Assembly: GCF_005925345.1 (NCBI RefSeq)
Contig: NZ_SSHJ01000011.1
Location: forward strand, 1 to 64,000
DNA: 64,000 bases
Direction: 5' to 3'
Origin: Pedobacter ureilyticus
Lineage (GTDB): Bacteria > Bacteroidota > Bacteroidia > Sphingobacteriales > Sphingobacteriaceae
Position numbers and translations under genes: made by a program. How positions within the stretch are numbered: position 1 is the first letter of the stretch; each line of letters opens with the position of its first letter. Under the pieces are notes generated by a model. The model searched no databases, was not told where the DNA came from, and saw only the letters and a program-made list of their open reading frames with translations. Below, in pieces: positions 6,340-14,878 of the stretch.

Positions 6340-8820
6340 TTAAATAGAAAATTTATTTTTACGTAACTCCACAGCTTTCAATAGTGATTTCAATTTACCT
6401 AATAACGCATTTATTTGATTACGAATAGCTTCATCCAATAGCTCTACCGCAGCAACTTCTTGCTCTAACTGTCTAAATTCGGCACCTAGTTCTTTAGCAC
6501 CAATTTGCGCAATCCTACCTGCTAATCGATGTATCACTAATCTCACTTCCGGTTGATTTTGATTGGTGATGCTGTTCCGTATCAAGGCCTCATCTTCCTC
6601 ACAATCGCGGATAAAGCTTGCCAAAATTTTCGCCATCATTTTTTGGTCGCCCATGGTCATTTTTTCCAAAGAAGCATCATCAAAACCTACCTCTTGCACT
6701 ACCGCCGAAACCTCAAATAGCGCCAACAAATCTTCGGCTTTAAACGGCTTAATAATTACCCCCTCAAAACCCTGATCTAAAACTGCCTGCTGCTCATCAG
6801 GCAGTACTTGGGCAGTAATGGCATAGTATTTTACATGCTTAGGCAAGCGTTGCTTAAGCTGTTTGTGCACTTCAATCCCGGTCATTCCGCCTTCTAAACG
6901 CATATCTATAAAAACATACTCCAATTCATCATCTATCGGCTCGCCCAATATGGCATCAGCTGTGCTAAAGGTTTTATACGGAATTTGATGTGCAGAAAAA
7001 ATCAACTCGCACAAATTGAGAATTAAACTATCATCATCAACTACCCAAACGCCTCTAGCTTTGGTAACCGTTTTTATATTTTCCAACCGCTTAGGTTCAG
7101 CAGGCGCATTACCTTCCTGATACTGTAAATACACTACAAACGAAGTCCCCTTTCCCAGCTTACTTTTGGCATTAATTCTTCCGCCCTGCGCATCTACCAA
7201 AGTCTTTACAATGGCCAACCCCAAGCCAGTACCGTTTTGGTTCATTGATTGATGATCTGAGTTAGCCCCTTGCTCAAATTCTTTGAAAATTTTCTCCTGG
7301 TCTTCTTTTGAAAAACCAATTCCGGTATCCTCCACCGTAAAATAACAATAAATGTTTTCATCTTGTTGCTTACAATCTACAGTTAGCTTCACATGCCCTT
7401 TTACCGTAAACTTAATGGCGTTTCCCAAAAGATTATAAAGCACTTGTTTTAACCTAAAAGCATCCCCTTTTATCCAATGTTGCTCGGGCAAATCAAAGTT
7501 AGCCAACAGGCTGATGTCTTTCTTCTCTGCCAAAGGCCTTACCGCATCCATTACTTCATCGAGTAATTTTTGAAGGTCAAAATTCTCTTCCTTAAAGCTA
7601 AATTCACCAGAAGTAATTCTGTTGTAATCTAAAACCTCGTTCACAATTTGCAATAGATGTACTGAAGACCTATGAATTGCCTCTACATGCTTCCTATTAG
7701 GATTTTCTTGCTTAGCAATAAACTCCGAATAACCTAAAATTGCTTGTAGCGGTGTTCTAATTTCGTGGCTCATGTTAGATAAAAAGCGTTGCTTTGCCCT
7801 ACCATGATATTCAGCTTCTTCCTTTGCTTTCTCTAAAGCCAAACGGTATTTGTTGTTTTTGGTAATATCTATCAAAATAAGCGAGCCCAATATCATTGTG
7901 ATTACGAAAAATGCGATAATGATGATTTTGATTTGGTAAACGCCTTCACTCACCATATTTTTAGCTTGTTCACCGTTCAAGTCAATCTGCATTAAAGCCT
8001 CTGCCTCTACCTCACGTAGTACGTTTAACATTTGTTTGGTTAACGCACTACTAGAACTTGCCAACTCTGCTTCCTTTTTTAAAAAGCGGTTACTTTTTTG
8101 GCGTTGTTCGGTTTCAATGGTTTTCAAAGAAGCCTCTACATTACGCATAACGCTATCTTCTACCTGTGGATTTAGCGTATCTTTCTTAACCTTATATTCT
8201 TCGTTAATAATCTTATAAACCTCTGCCTTTTTCTTGCCAAATAGCCTACTTAAAAACCCACGAGATTTCTGGTCTTCTTCTGGAGCTACCGTAGTGGTAG
8301 AGGTAGATGTCTGTGTAGTAAAAACCGCACTATCTGCCTCTCGTGTACGTTGAGAAAGTAGTTCGTTTAGTTTCTGCACTTCATCAGAAAAAGACTGTGT
8401 ATTTACCAGGTTTTCTTTCACTTGTAGATACAACAAAAACTGCCTATCCCTATCTTTAAGTAAATCCTTTAACTTTTTAATGCGCTTGGTTTGCTCTTCA
8501 TCTGTGGTATAAAGCGTATTTAAAGTATCTAAGGTTCTCCGCAACTTTTGCGTAGCAGCAAAAAAAACAACATTATTTTTCGGTTCCCTTTGTAGTTGAT
8601 CTAGCGAGGCTATTTGATGCGAGAGCTTATTTACTAGCCTCAATTTATCGTTAGGGGTAGAAATTTTTTCCACCGTCCCCAATATTTCTTCGAATACAAA
8701 CTTACTTACGCCCCAAGCCAGAAATAACGCCAAGCCTGCAAATAAAAAGCCAAGCACCACTTTACCTTTAGTAGCTCTAAAAAAATGCTTTTGGGACTTA
8801 GTTGTAGATTGGTGAGTCAT
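6340..8820 (-). CDS. hybrid sensor histidine kinase with REC and Hpt
   Basis: An 826-residue inner-membrane sensor. A TM helix near residues 18-40 (VVLGFLFAGLALFLAWGV) and a second near 300-325 (IIIIAFFVITMILGSLILI) enclose a largely helical periplasmic region without recognisable ligand fold. Cytoplasmic domains in order: HisKA (FLSNMSHEIRTPLQAILG, phospho-His), HATPase (N box LLGNAIKF, G boxes DTGIGF and GTGLGLAIV), a receiver (VDDDS, phospho-acceptor in FIDMRLEGG) and a C-terminal Hpt domain with its His in VIHRLAGRIAQIG. So a complete internal phosphorelay is encoded and an external receiver is needed; the NtrC-like protein at 4063 is the nearest. The ATG at 8820 is preferred over the ATG at 8842-8844; a weak box TATGTTTT lies 4 nt before it. 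Confidence 0.93.
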   Translation of the reverse strand: MTHQSTTKSQKHFFRATKGKVVLGFLFAGLALFLAWGVSKFVFEEILGTVEKISTPNDKLRLVNKLSHQIASLDQLQREPKNNVVFFAATQKLRRTLDTLNTLYTTDEEQTKRIKKLKDLLKDRDRQFLLYLQVKENLVNTQSFSDEVQKLNELLSQRTREADSAVFTTQTSTSTTTVAPEEDQKSRGFLSRLFGKKKAEVYKIINEEYKVKKDTLNPQVEDSVMRNVEASLKTIETEQRQKSNRFLKKEAELASSSSALTKQMLNVLREVEAEALMQIDLNGEQAKNMVSEGVYQIKIIIIAFFVITMILGSLILIDITKNNKYRLALEKAKEEAEYHGRAKQRFLSNMSHEIRTPLQAILGYSEFIAKQENPNRKHVEAIHRSSVHLLQIVNEVLDYNRITSGEFSFKEENFDLQKLLDEVMDAVRPLAEKKDISLLANFDLPEQHWIKGDAFRLKQVLYNLLGNAIKFTVKGHVKLTVDCKQQDENIYCYFTVEDTGIGFSKEDQEKIFKEFEQGANSDHQSMNQNGTGLGLAIVKTLVDAQGGRINAKSKLGKGTSFVVYLQYQEGNAPAEPKRLENIKTVTKARGVWVVDDDSLILNLCELIFSAHQIPYKTFSTADAILGEPIDDELEYVFIDMRLEGGMTGIEVHKQLKQRLPKHVKYYAITAQVLPDEQQAVLDQGFEGVIIKPFKAEDLLALFEVSAVVQEVGFDDASLEKMTMGDQKMMAKILASFIRDCEEDEALIRNSITNQNQPEVRLVIHRLAGRIAQIGAKELGAEFRQLEQEVAAVELLDEAIRNQINALLGKLKSLLKAVELRKNKFSI

Positions 8821-8938
8821 ATTTAAAACATAACCACAAAACATGAACCGAAATAGTTTTAATTAGTTGAAAAATTTGTAACAAAGACATTCATCTTAAC
8901 ACTAACAATAAAATAGTTGCAGCAGCAACCGCTTAGCT

Positions 8939-8946
8939 TATATTTG
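8939..8946 (+). promoter_or_regulatory. -7 box, leaderless WYL regulator gene
   Basis: TATATTTG is an exact -7 consensus, four nt before the ATG at 8951. Confidence 0.55.
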
Positions 8947-8950
8947 TGTA

Positions 8951-9640
8951 ATGAATAGGATAGACAGGCTATTTGGCATTTTAATTTTACTCCAATCAAA
9001 AAAGCACGTAAGTGCCGAAACCATTGCCAGTCGTTTCGAAATTAGTGTTCGTACCGTTTATCGAGATGTAAAGGCACTTTCAGAACAAGGCATACCTTTG
9101 TGTTTCGAGCCCAACAAGGGTTATTTCATTGTTCAAGGTTATTTTCTTCCGCCAGTTTCTTTTAATACAGACGAGGCGAGTGCACTGCTCATGATGGAAC
9201 GTTTTATAGAAGGTTTTGCTGATAAATCTATCAAGCAGCATTACCAAAGTGCTCTAGAAAAGGTAAAAAACGTACTAAAAAGCAACCAAAAAGAAGTGCT
9301 CGAAAACCTTAATGCGAATATCCGCCTACAATTGCCAAAACGTTTGCGTAGCGATGTCGAATACCTATCATTGCTTCAAAATGCCATTGCCGATAAAAAC
9401 ATCATTTATATTAAGTATAAAAACTACAAGGAGGAAATTAGCGAACGCCGCCTAGAACCTATCGGATTAATTTTTTACGCATTTTCTTGGCACTTAATTG
9501 GTTATTGCCACTTACGCAGTTCCTACCGTGATTTTAAGGTCAACAACATTTTACAGCTAAATTGTTCTTCGCTGCCATTTACGCTTACCGAGCACATTAG
9601 CATTAACGATTACATGAAGCAATTGCCTGTAGATTATTAA
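8951..9640 (+). CDS. YafY-like HTH/WYL-domain transcription regulator
   Basis: A 229-residue regulator. Residues 1-60 form a DeoR/HTH_11-type winged helix (DRLFGILILLQSKKHVSAETIASRF...RTVYRDVKAL). A WYL domain follows from about residue 140, with the hallmark stretch YIKYKN...ERRLEPIGLIFYAFSWHLIGYC. WYL domains bind ligands or nucleic acids and control stress or defence genes. Length is a little short for the family (usually 230-320), so the C-terminal WCX extension is reduced. A DinB-like gene follows on the same strand about 580 bp downstream; WYL regulators and DinB proteins are often neighbours in Bacteroidota, but the gap holds a repeat element, so co-transcription is doubtful. Confidence 0.9.
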   Translation: MNRIDRLFGILILLQSKKHVSAETIASRFEISVRTVYRDVKALSEQGIPLCFEPNKGYFIVQGYFLPPVSFNTDEASALLMMERFIEGFADKSIKQHYQSALEKVKNVLKSNQKEVLENLNANIRLQLPKRLRSDVEYLSLLQNAIADKNIIYIKYKNYKEEISERRLEPIGLIFYAFSWHLIGYCHLRSSYRDFKVNNILQLNCSSLPFTLTEHISINDYMKQLPVDY

Positions 9641-9687
9641 TTGCAGCCCCGCTATAATCTTTTTGCTGGCACAGCTATTTCATCATT

Positions 9688-9850
9688 GTCATGCTGAGTT
9701 TATCGAAGCATCTATTCGCAAGTATATACAAAATGTCCAAGCACAACGTGTCCCCCTTTGGAGAGCCTGCTCCGATGCTTCGGGGGGATTAAAGGCGGAG
9801 GAACGAGATCTGTCCACACGACAGGAAATTTCGGGAAGCTCAGGATGACG
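9688..9850. repeat. compound REP/MITE-like element
   Basis: The left end GTCATGCTGAGTTTATCGAA and the reverse complement of the right end (CGTCATCCTGAGCTTCCCGA) are related and point inward, enclosing about 90 bp. The AGATCT-type sequence next to each end matches the GTCAT...ATCT pattern of other copies at 16.1 and 35.0 kb. The short reading frames crossing it on both strands are not convincing genes. The rest of 9641-10223 contains only a second repeat at 9983 and a candidate promoter before the DinB gene. Confidence 0.55.
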
Positions 9851-9982
9851 CCAACAAAAAATATTTCCGTTTCTACCAACAACTATCGTTACCTGCTTAT
9901 TTAACAAGGCATCCTCCCAACTTTGCGGTACGCTTAGTTTCTTTTGCGTAAAACAAAATCAGGATATTGCTAATCGACGCTC

Positions 9983-10010
9983 CGTCATGCTGAATTTAGT
10001 TCAGCATCAG
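9983..10010. repeat. short palindromic repeat
   Basis: CGTCATGCTGAATTTAGTTC followed by AGCATCAG: the arms GATGCTGAA/TTCAGCATGA can pair. The same palindrome and the same following TCAGTTTTA.AAGCTAAT occur at 36457-36555. Confidence 0.55.
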
Positions 10011-10192
10011 TTTTAAAAGCTAATTACCGATCATTTATTCATCAACCCTATATTATTAGTTTTTTTACTTTAAGGATATTTGAACATCAAACCGCAAAGC
10101 TTTAACTAAGCTACCGCAAAGAACGCAAAGACAAAAACTCATATTTTTTTCATTAAAATTTCCCGCTGCCATAGGGTTGTCACTCTCACACC

Positions 10193-10200
10193 TCAACTTT
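10193..10200 (+). promoter_or_regulatory. candidate -7 box of the DinB-like gene
   Basis: CAACTTTG differs from TAnnTTTG at one position and lies 23 nt upstream of the ATG. Confidence 0.3.
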
Positions 10201-10223
10201 GCTTCAACAAAAAAATAAAAGCT

Positions 10224-10721
10224 ATGGATATCATCAAATTATTACAAAACGAACTAACGCAAGAGGCAGTAACTACCCGTAAATTTTTAGCATTGGTACC
10301 TTTCGATAAGCCCGATTATGCACCACACGAAAAAAGTATGAAAATGATAGCTTTGGCCACACACATCGCCGATTTAAGTAGCTGGCCAAAACTAGGTGTA
10401 GAAACAGATGAGCTCGACTTTGCAACGGCGCCATACAATCCTCCAAAAGTTGATAACAACGAACAACTAATTGCAGTGTTTGACAAGGGCATTGCCGAAA
10501 GCTTAGCAAGTTTAGCGGAAGTAGAAGAAGCATTTTTAGAGAAACCATGGGTGTTACGTACCGGCGACCAAATTCACGCAGAGATGACCAAATACGAATT
10601 AATCAGGGTTTCCCTAAACCAGATCACACACCACCGTGCACAACTGGGTGTTTACCTTCGTTTACTAAACATCCCAATACCCGGTTCGTATGGCCCAAGT
10701 GCAGATGATATGAATTTCTAA
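10224..10721 (+). CDS. DinB/YfiT-like four-helix metalloprotein
   Basis: A 165-residue cytoplasmic protein of the DinB-like (DUF664/DfsB) four-helix bundle group, many of which act as thiol-dependent S-transferases. The three metal-binding His are in likely places: one in LATHIADLSSW on helix 2 and two in LNQITHHRAQLGVYLRLL on helix 4. The closing segment IPGSYGPSADD is also typical. Length is normal. It may respond to the WYL regulator upstream, but a 580-bp gap with repeats separates them. A strong bidirectional hairpin follows. Not DNA polymerase IV, which has the same common name. Confidence 0.9.
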   Translation: MDIIKLLQNELTQEAVTTRKFLALVPFDKPDYAPHEKSMKMIALATHIADLSSWPKLGVETDELDFATAPYNPPKVDNNEQLIAVFDKGIAESLASLAEVEEAFLEKPWVLRTGDQIHAEMTKYELIRVSLNQITHHRAQLGVYLRLLNIPIPGSYGPSADDMNF

Positions 10722-10729
10722 TACACATT

Positions 10730-10775
10730 AGACTTACGAAGTTTATCTTAAACGTATATCAAACTTCGTAAGTCT
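10730..10775 (+). terminator. long hairpin terminator
   Basis: A perfect 15-bp inverted repeat, AGACTTACGAAGTTT with AAACTTCGTAAGTCT, with a 16-nt loop, starts 8 nt after the DinB-like gene. T-rich sequence (ATATTTTTAA) follows a few bases later. Confidence 0.65.
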
Positions 10776-10800
10776 TACCCATATTTTTAACAGATATTCG

Positions 10801-10843
10801 GATTAGAATTGGTTACTTTGTAAATTATTAACCAATTCTAATC
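10801..10843 (+). promoter_or_regulatory. 15-bp inverted repeat directly before rluF
   Basis: GATTAGAATTGGTTA (10801-10815) and TAACCAATTCTAATC (10829-10843) are perfect inverted repeats with a 13-nt spacer; the right arm touches the ATG. A -7-like TTACTTTG (10813-10820) lies across the left arm and spacer, so an operator over the promoter, or a 5'-end RNA hairpin that hides the start, are both possible. Confidence 0.6.
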
Positions 10844-11830
10844 ATGGATCATACCACACGTTTAAATAAATACATTAGCGAAAGCGGACTTTGCTCAAGA
10901 AGAGCTGCAGATAGATACATTGAGCTTGGCCAAGTATTTATCAACGGCAAGCGAGCTAAAGTTGGCGACAAAGTGATATTTGGCGATGTGGTAAGTGTAA
11001 ATGGCCAAAACATAGAGCCTCGACAAGCAGAAAATTCTATCATCATAGCCTACAACAAACCTGTGGGCATTACCAGCACTACCGAGGCCGGCGTTAAAGA
11101 TAATATTGTTGACCATGTAAACCACAGCGAACGTGTTTTCCCAATTGGCCGCTTAGATAAAGACTCGCAAGGCTTAATTTTTTTAACCAATAATGGAGAT
11201 TTGGTAAACAAAATTCTGCGTGCCGGAAATAACCACGAGAAAGAATATGTAGTTACGGTAAACAAGCCAATTAACGAACAATTTGTAGAGAACATGAGCA
11301 AAGGTGTTCCTGTGTTAGGCGTAATGACCAAAAAATGTAAAGTAAAGCAAGAAGGCAGCAACGTATTTCGCATTACTTTAATTCAAGGTTTAAACAGACA
11401 AATTCGCCGCATGTGCGAACATTTTGGCTACGAGGTAACCAAACTAGAACGTGTGCGTATCATGAACATTACGCTAAAAGGTTTGCCCATTGGCGATTGG
11501 CGTGAATTAGATGAGCAAGAGCAAACAGAAATCGCTAAGTTATTGGCTAAATCTAGCTCAGAAAAACCCTTAGCACCTAAGCAAGTGAACAAAAAGGCCG
11601 GTACTAACAAGCCTGAAAAACCTGCTCAACGTTTTGCAAAAGCCAAAGGAAAAGCTGATCCCGCTAAAGCAAATCCAGACAAAAGAGCTAACGGCGGAGC
11701 ATCAAAAAATAGTAGCGCAGCTGCTAATGATTGGTTTAAAGCTAACGGCCCAAACAAAAGAACGGCTCGCCCATCAAACGGCAAACCTGGAGTGGCTAAA
11801 GTAAAAACCCGTAGCCCCAAAAGGAAATAG
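10844..11830 (+). CDS. rluF: 23S rRNA pseudouridine(2604) synthase RluF
   Basis: A 328-residue RNA-modifying enzyme that isomerises uridine 2604 of 23S rRNA. The S4 RNA-binding domain covers about residues 5-65 ([20 protein letters not shown], then [11 protein letters not shown]). The RsuA/RluB/E/F catalytic domain follows with D105 in [20 protein letters not shown]. The RluF-specific stretches [18 protein letters not shown] and ERVRIMN are present and near identical to those I remember from E. coli RluF. From about residue 240 the protein ends in a long Lys/Ala/Pro/Asn-rich basic tail, disordered and likely RNA-binding. The gene is preceded by a 15-bp perfect inverted repeat that reaches the start codon, an uncommon arrangement. 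Confidence 0.93.
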   Translation: MDHTTRLNKYISESGLCSRRAADRYIELGQVFINGKRAKVGDKVIFGDVVSVNGQNIEPRQAENSIIIAYNKPVGITSTTEAGVKDNIVDHVNHSERVFPIGRLDKDSQGLIFLTNNGDLVNKILRAGNNHEKEYVVTVNKPINEQFVENMSKGVPVLGVMTKKCKVKQEGSNVFRITLIQGLNRQIRRMCEHFGYEVTKLERVRIMNITLKGLPIGDWRELDEQEQTEIAKLLAKSSSEKPLAPKQVNKKAGTNKPEKPAQRFAKAKGKADPAKANPDKRANGGASKNSSAAANDWFKANGPNKRTARPSNGKPGVAKVKTRSPKRK

Positions 11831-11929
11831 CAAGTATAAGTCACAACTTTTTCGACTGCTTTCGATATAGATTTATTGTTAAAATCTCCTAATTTCATTA
11901 TATTAGCGAGACTGAACAAACAACAATCT

Positions 11930-12496
11930 ATGGACGCACTAAACAATCTCGAACCTTTATTAAGGGTATTTTGGTATTTGGCTATACCCATCAGCTTTAT
12001 CTTTATCGTTCAAACGGTAATGACTTTTATAGGCGCCGATTCTGGCGATGGTCTTGATGCAGATTTTGACGGCGATTTGGATGGAGGCCATGCCCCTTTT
12101 CAGCTTTTCTCTTTCCGAAATCTGATCAACTTTCTGCTAGGTTTTAGCTGGACAGGCATTTCTTTCTATGGTTTAATTACTAATAGGGCCATACTTATTC
12201 TCTTCTCAGTAGTAATAGGTATTCTTTTTATCCTGATATTTTTTGCCATCATTAAACAAATCCAAAAATTAGCAGAAGACAATTCTTTTAAAATTACTAC
12301 GCTGTTACATCGAAGTGGCTCGGTTTACCTACGTATTCCCGAAAAAAGAACTGGCATGGGCAAAATTCAAGTAAGTATAAATGGTTCTTATAAAGAAGTA
12401 GACGCCATTACCAACAATGAACAAATTGCCAGTGGTGCTGCCGTAAAAATTATAAAAATAGAAAGCAACAACCTCGTATTAGTAGAAAAAATATAA
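11930..12496 (+). CDS. NfeD/YqiJ-like membrane protein, flotillin partner
   Basis: A 188-residue inner-membrane protein encoded one base before the flotillin gene. Hydrophobic helices lie near residues 8-30 (LLRVFWYLAIPISFIFIVQTVM), 62-82 and 85-110. Between the first two is an acidic Asp/Gly loop (GADSGDGLDADFDGDLDGG). The C-terminal 70 residues form a beta-rich OB-like domain (SGSVYLRIPEKRTGMGKIQV to NLVLVEKI), as in NfeD and YqiJ/OB_RRP5 partners of SPFH proteins. The ATG at 11930 is chosen because the hydrophobic start follows directly; an upstream in-frame ATG is less likely. The gene pair is probably co-transcribed. Confidence 0.8.
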   Translation: MDALNNLEPLLRVFWYLAIPISFIFIVQTVMTFIGADSGDGLDADFDGDLDGGHAPFQLFSFRNLINFLLGFSWTGISFYGLITNRAILILFSVVIGILFILIFFAIIKQIQKLAEDNSFKITTLLHRSGSVYLRIPEKRTGMGKIQVSINGSYKEVDAITNNEQIASGAAVKIIKIESNNLVLVEKI

Positions 12497-12497
12497 C

Positions 12498-14033
12498 ATG
12501 GAAAACCTCTTACAATCGCCTATCACAATCATTTTAATTGCCGTTGTCGTTATTTTCGTAACGCTCTCAGCTTTATTAGCACGTTACAAACGTTGCCCTT
12601 CCGATAAAATTTTAGTTATTTATTGAAAAACAGGAGGCACCTCTGCCAAGTGTATCCACGGTGGCGGTGCTTTCATTTGGCCCGTAATCCAAGATTTTGC
12701 TTACCTAGATCTCAAGCCCATTTCTATCGAAGCCAATTTGGTTAATGCTTTGAGTAGACAAAACATCCGGGTAGATGTCCCTTGCCGTTTTACCATCGCT
12801 ATTTCTACCGAGGCAGACAGCATGAACAATGCAGCTGAGCGTTTGCTAGGCCTAGCTCCTGCCGATATTCAAGAACTTTCGAAAGATATTTTATTTGGAC
12901 AATTACGTTTGGTGATTGCCACCATGACTATCGAAGAAATTAACTCCGACCGTGATAAATTCTTGGATAACATCTCTAAAAACGTAGATACCGAGTTAAA
13001 GAAAATCGGTTTAAAACTCATCAACGTAAACGTAACAGATATCAAAGATGAGTCTGGTTACATCGAAGCTTTGGGTAAAGAAGCTGCGGCAAAAGCCATT
13101 AACGAGGCCATCATCAGCGTTGCCGAGCAAACCAAAATTGGGGAAACCGGTAAAGCCATTGCAGATCGTGAAAAAGATGTGCAAATTGCAGAAACACAGC
13201 GTGAGCGTGATGTGAAAATTGCCATCACTCAAAAAGACAGGGAAATTAGTATTGCCTCTGCGTTTAAAGACGAAGCTATTGGTAAAGCCGAAGCAGAAAG
13301 GGATACCCGTATCAAAACTTCGGAAGCAAATGCCATTGCCGTAAAAGGAGAAAACGAGGCGAAGATTGATATAGCCGCTTCAGATGCTTTGCGTCGTGAA
13401 AAGGAAGCAGAAGCGTTGAAAATTGCGGTAGCAGCAGAGAAAGTACAGCAAGCGAAAGCCTTGGAAGCTTCTTATTTGGCAGAACAGAAAGCGGAGGAAG
13501 CCCGTTCTGAAAGGGAACGAGCAACACAAATTGCCAACATTGTGGTACCTGCCGAAATTGCCAAGCAAAAAGCAATCATCCAAGCACAGGCCGATGCCGA
13601 GACCATCAGAGAAAATGCAAAAGGAGAAGCCGATGCGATATTCGCCAAAATGGAGGCCGAAGCGAAAGGTTTGTTCGAAATCTTGACCAAACAGGCCGAA
13701 GGCTACCGCGATGTAGTTGCAGCTGCCGGAGGCGACCCAACCAAGGCCTTCCAGTTATTATTAATTGAGAAATTACCTGAATTGGTTAAAACACAGGTAG
13801 AAGCCGTTAAAAACATCAAAATTGATAAAATTACCGTTTGGGATTCGGGCAACGGTGCAGGAGAAAATGGTGCCGGTTCTACCGCCAACTTTGTATCGGG
13901 CATGATGAAAACGGTACCGCCGTTAAACGATTTGTTTAACATGGCCGGATTAAACTTACCTACTTATTTAAAAGGAGAAGATACGGAAGCAACGCCTAGC
14001 ATTGAGGCTAACGACACCAATCCTAAAGCATAA
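12498..14033 (+). pseudogene. flotillin with in-frame TGA at codon 43
   Basis: Reading from the ATG at 12498, one base after the stop of its NfeD-like partner, gives a 511-codon flotillin/SPFH protein in a single frame. The one exception is TGA at 12624-12626 (codon 43). Before it comes the membrane anchor and RYKRCPSDKILVIY; after it KTGGTSAKCIHGGGAFIWPV. Both flanks are well-conserved flotillin sequence, and most relatives have Gly at this point, so a single GGA-to-TGA change explains it. Downstream are the band-7 domain and the long Ala/Glu-rich coiled coil (about 190-400) with no further damage. Options are a recent nonsense mutation, natural readthrough, a restart at the TTG at 12738 giving 431 residues without anchor, or a sequencing error. 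The undamaged remainder argues for a very young lesion. Confidence 0.85.
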
Positions 14034-14132
14034 AGATAAAGCAATTGACTTTTTCATCGTTAAATATCAGGCGATGGGAAACTAATGCGTTTGCTAGCGA
14101 TAGCGCCTCAAACTGTCGTTCAGCAAATTTTC

Positions 14133-14233
14133 GGTCTCTTATTTTTCGGGTTGCAGCGATAAGCCAAACCACTTTCTTTGAACGAAAAATAAGCAACCGA
14201 GAGTTTTTGTTACTTTTTGCGGTCAAAAAGTAA
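14133..14233. repeat. nested inverted repeats after flotillin gene
   Basis: GGTCTCTTATTTTTCG (14133-14148) faces CGAAAAATAAGCAACC (14183-14198), and TTACTTTTTG with CAAAAAGTAA (14210-14233, 4-nt loop CGGT) forms a tight hairpin. They could end the flotillin transcript or be a repetitive element. Nothing else is seen in 14034-14366. Confidence 0.5.
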
Positions 14234-14325
14234 GAGCCTAGTGACAGAGAACCGAAAAATCAAATTTAATATGGAAGGATAAAGCTGAAAACAATGCTTA
14301 ACGTAAATTTAATTTTTCATAAAAA

Positions 14326-14353
14326 AGGCTTCGGAATTAGATTTTCGAAGCCT
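14326..14353 (+). terminator. weak hairpin
   Basis: AGGCTTCG pairs with CGAAGCCT across a 12-nt loop; T-rich sequence follows only after CAATG. It lies just upstream of the second toxin-antitoxin promoter. Confidence 0.35.
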
Positions 14354-14366
14354 CAATGTTTTTAAG

Positions 14367-14374
14367 TAACTTTG
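14367..14374 (+). promoter_or_regulatory. -7 box of second toxin-antitoxin operon
   Basis: TAACTTTG, exact consensus, 35 nt upstream of the antitoxin ATG at 14410. Confidence 0.5.
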
Positions 14375-14409
14375 TACATTCAATTTTGTTATCAAATACC
14401 AACTTGAAG

Positions 14410-14616
14410 ATGGAAACTCTAGTAATGCACCCTGCCAACAAAGAGCAATTAGCAGCCTTAAAAGCAATTGCTAAAGCTTTGAAAATCCCTTTTGAGAAAA
14501 AAGAAGAGGAGCAATACGACCCTACTTTTGTTAAAATGGTTAAAGATGCCGAAGAAAGAGGGCAGTTTAATGAGGTAGACCCTAATGATATATGGGAAAG
14601 TTTAGGGTTAAAATAG
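14410..14616 (+). CDS. antitoxin of second YoeB-type pair
   Basis: A 68-residue antitoxin (METLVMHPANKEQLAALKAI...). Its middle part carries a YDPTFVKMVKDAEERG segment that matches the first antitoxin's YNPDFVAKIRKAEKQ, and its C-terminus VDPNDIWESLGLK is nearly the same as in that protein. The N-terminal 40 residues differ, which suggests the two antitoxins have diverged in DNA binding or dimerisation. The 25-nt overlap with the toxin gene is identical in length to that of the first pair. The ATG at 14410 follows a -7 box at a normal leader distance; an earlier ATG at 14356 would lie upstream of that box. Confidence 0.8.
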   Translation: METLVMHPANKEQLAALKAIAKALKIPFEKKEEEQYDPTFVKMVKDAEERGQFNEVDPNDIWESLGLK

Positions 14617-14873
14617 AGAAGTTAGCGGATGAACATTTCCGAAAACACTTCAAGTCAGGGGACAAGGCTTCAATCAAAAAAATCAAGCAAATAGTTGCTG
14701 AACTTTCAGAACATCCTTACATCGGCACCGGCAAACCGGAAGCTTTACGCAACGAACTTTCTGGATTTTGGTCAAGACGAATAAATAAGAAGGACAGGCT
14801 AATTTACAGAGTTGATGAGAATATTGTTTTTGTCTTCATCATCTCAGCCATGGGCCATTACAACGATAAATAA
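14592..14873 (+). CDS. YoeB/Txe-family mRNA interferase toxin, second copy
   Basis: A 93-residue YoeB-family ribosome-dependent RNase. It has KHFKSGDKASIKKI, the signature ELSGFWSRRINKKDRLIYRV with the catalytic Arg, and a terminal His in AMGHYNDK. It is the same length as the paralogue at 1435-1716, and the two share most of the central region. It overlaps its antitoxin gene by 25 nt and ends 5 nt before rlmN, so read-through from the toxin-antitoxin promoter into rlmN is likely. Whether either antitoxin cross-neutralises the other toxin cannot be told. Confidence 0.88.
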   Translation: MGKFRVKIEKLADEHFRKHFKSGDKASIKKIKQIVAELSEHPYIGTGKPEALRNELSGFWSRRINKKDRLIYRVDENIVFVFIISAMGHYNDK

Positions 14874-14878
14874 TAATA

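Noticed and set aside
9663..9907. Small ORFs on both strands at 9.7-9.9 kb
   Set aside because: They run through a palindromic repeat, have no start signals and biased composition due to the repeat itself.
12624..12626. Selenocysteine codon in flotillin
   Set aside because: The position is Gly in the family, no SECIS-like hairpin follows and no selenocysteine machinery is visible.
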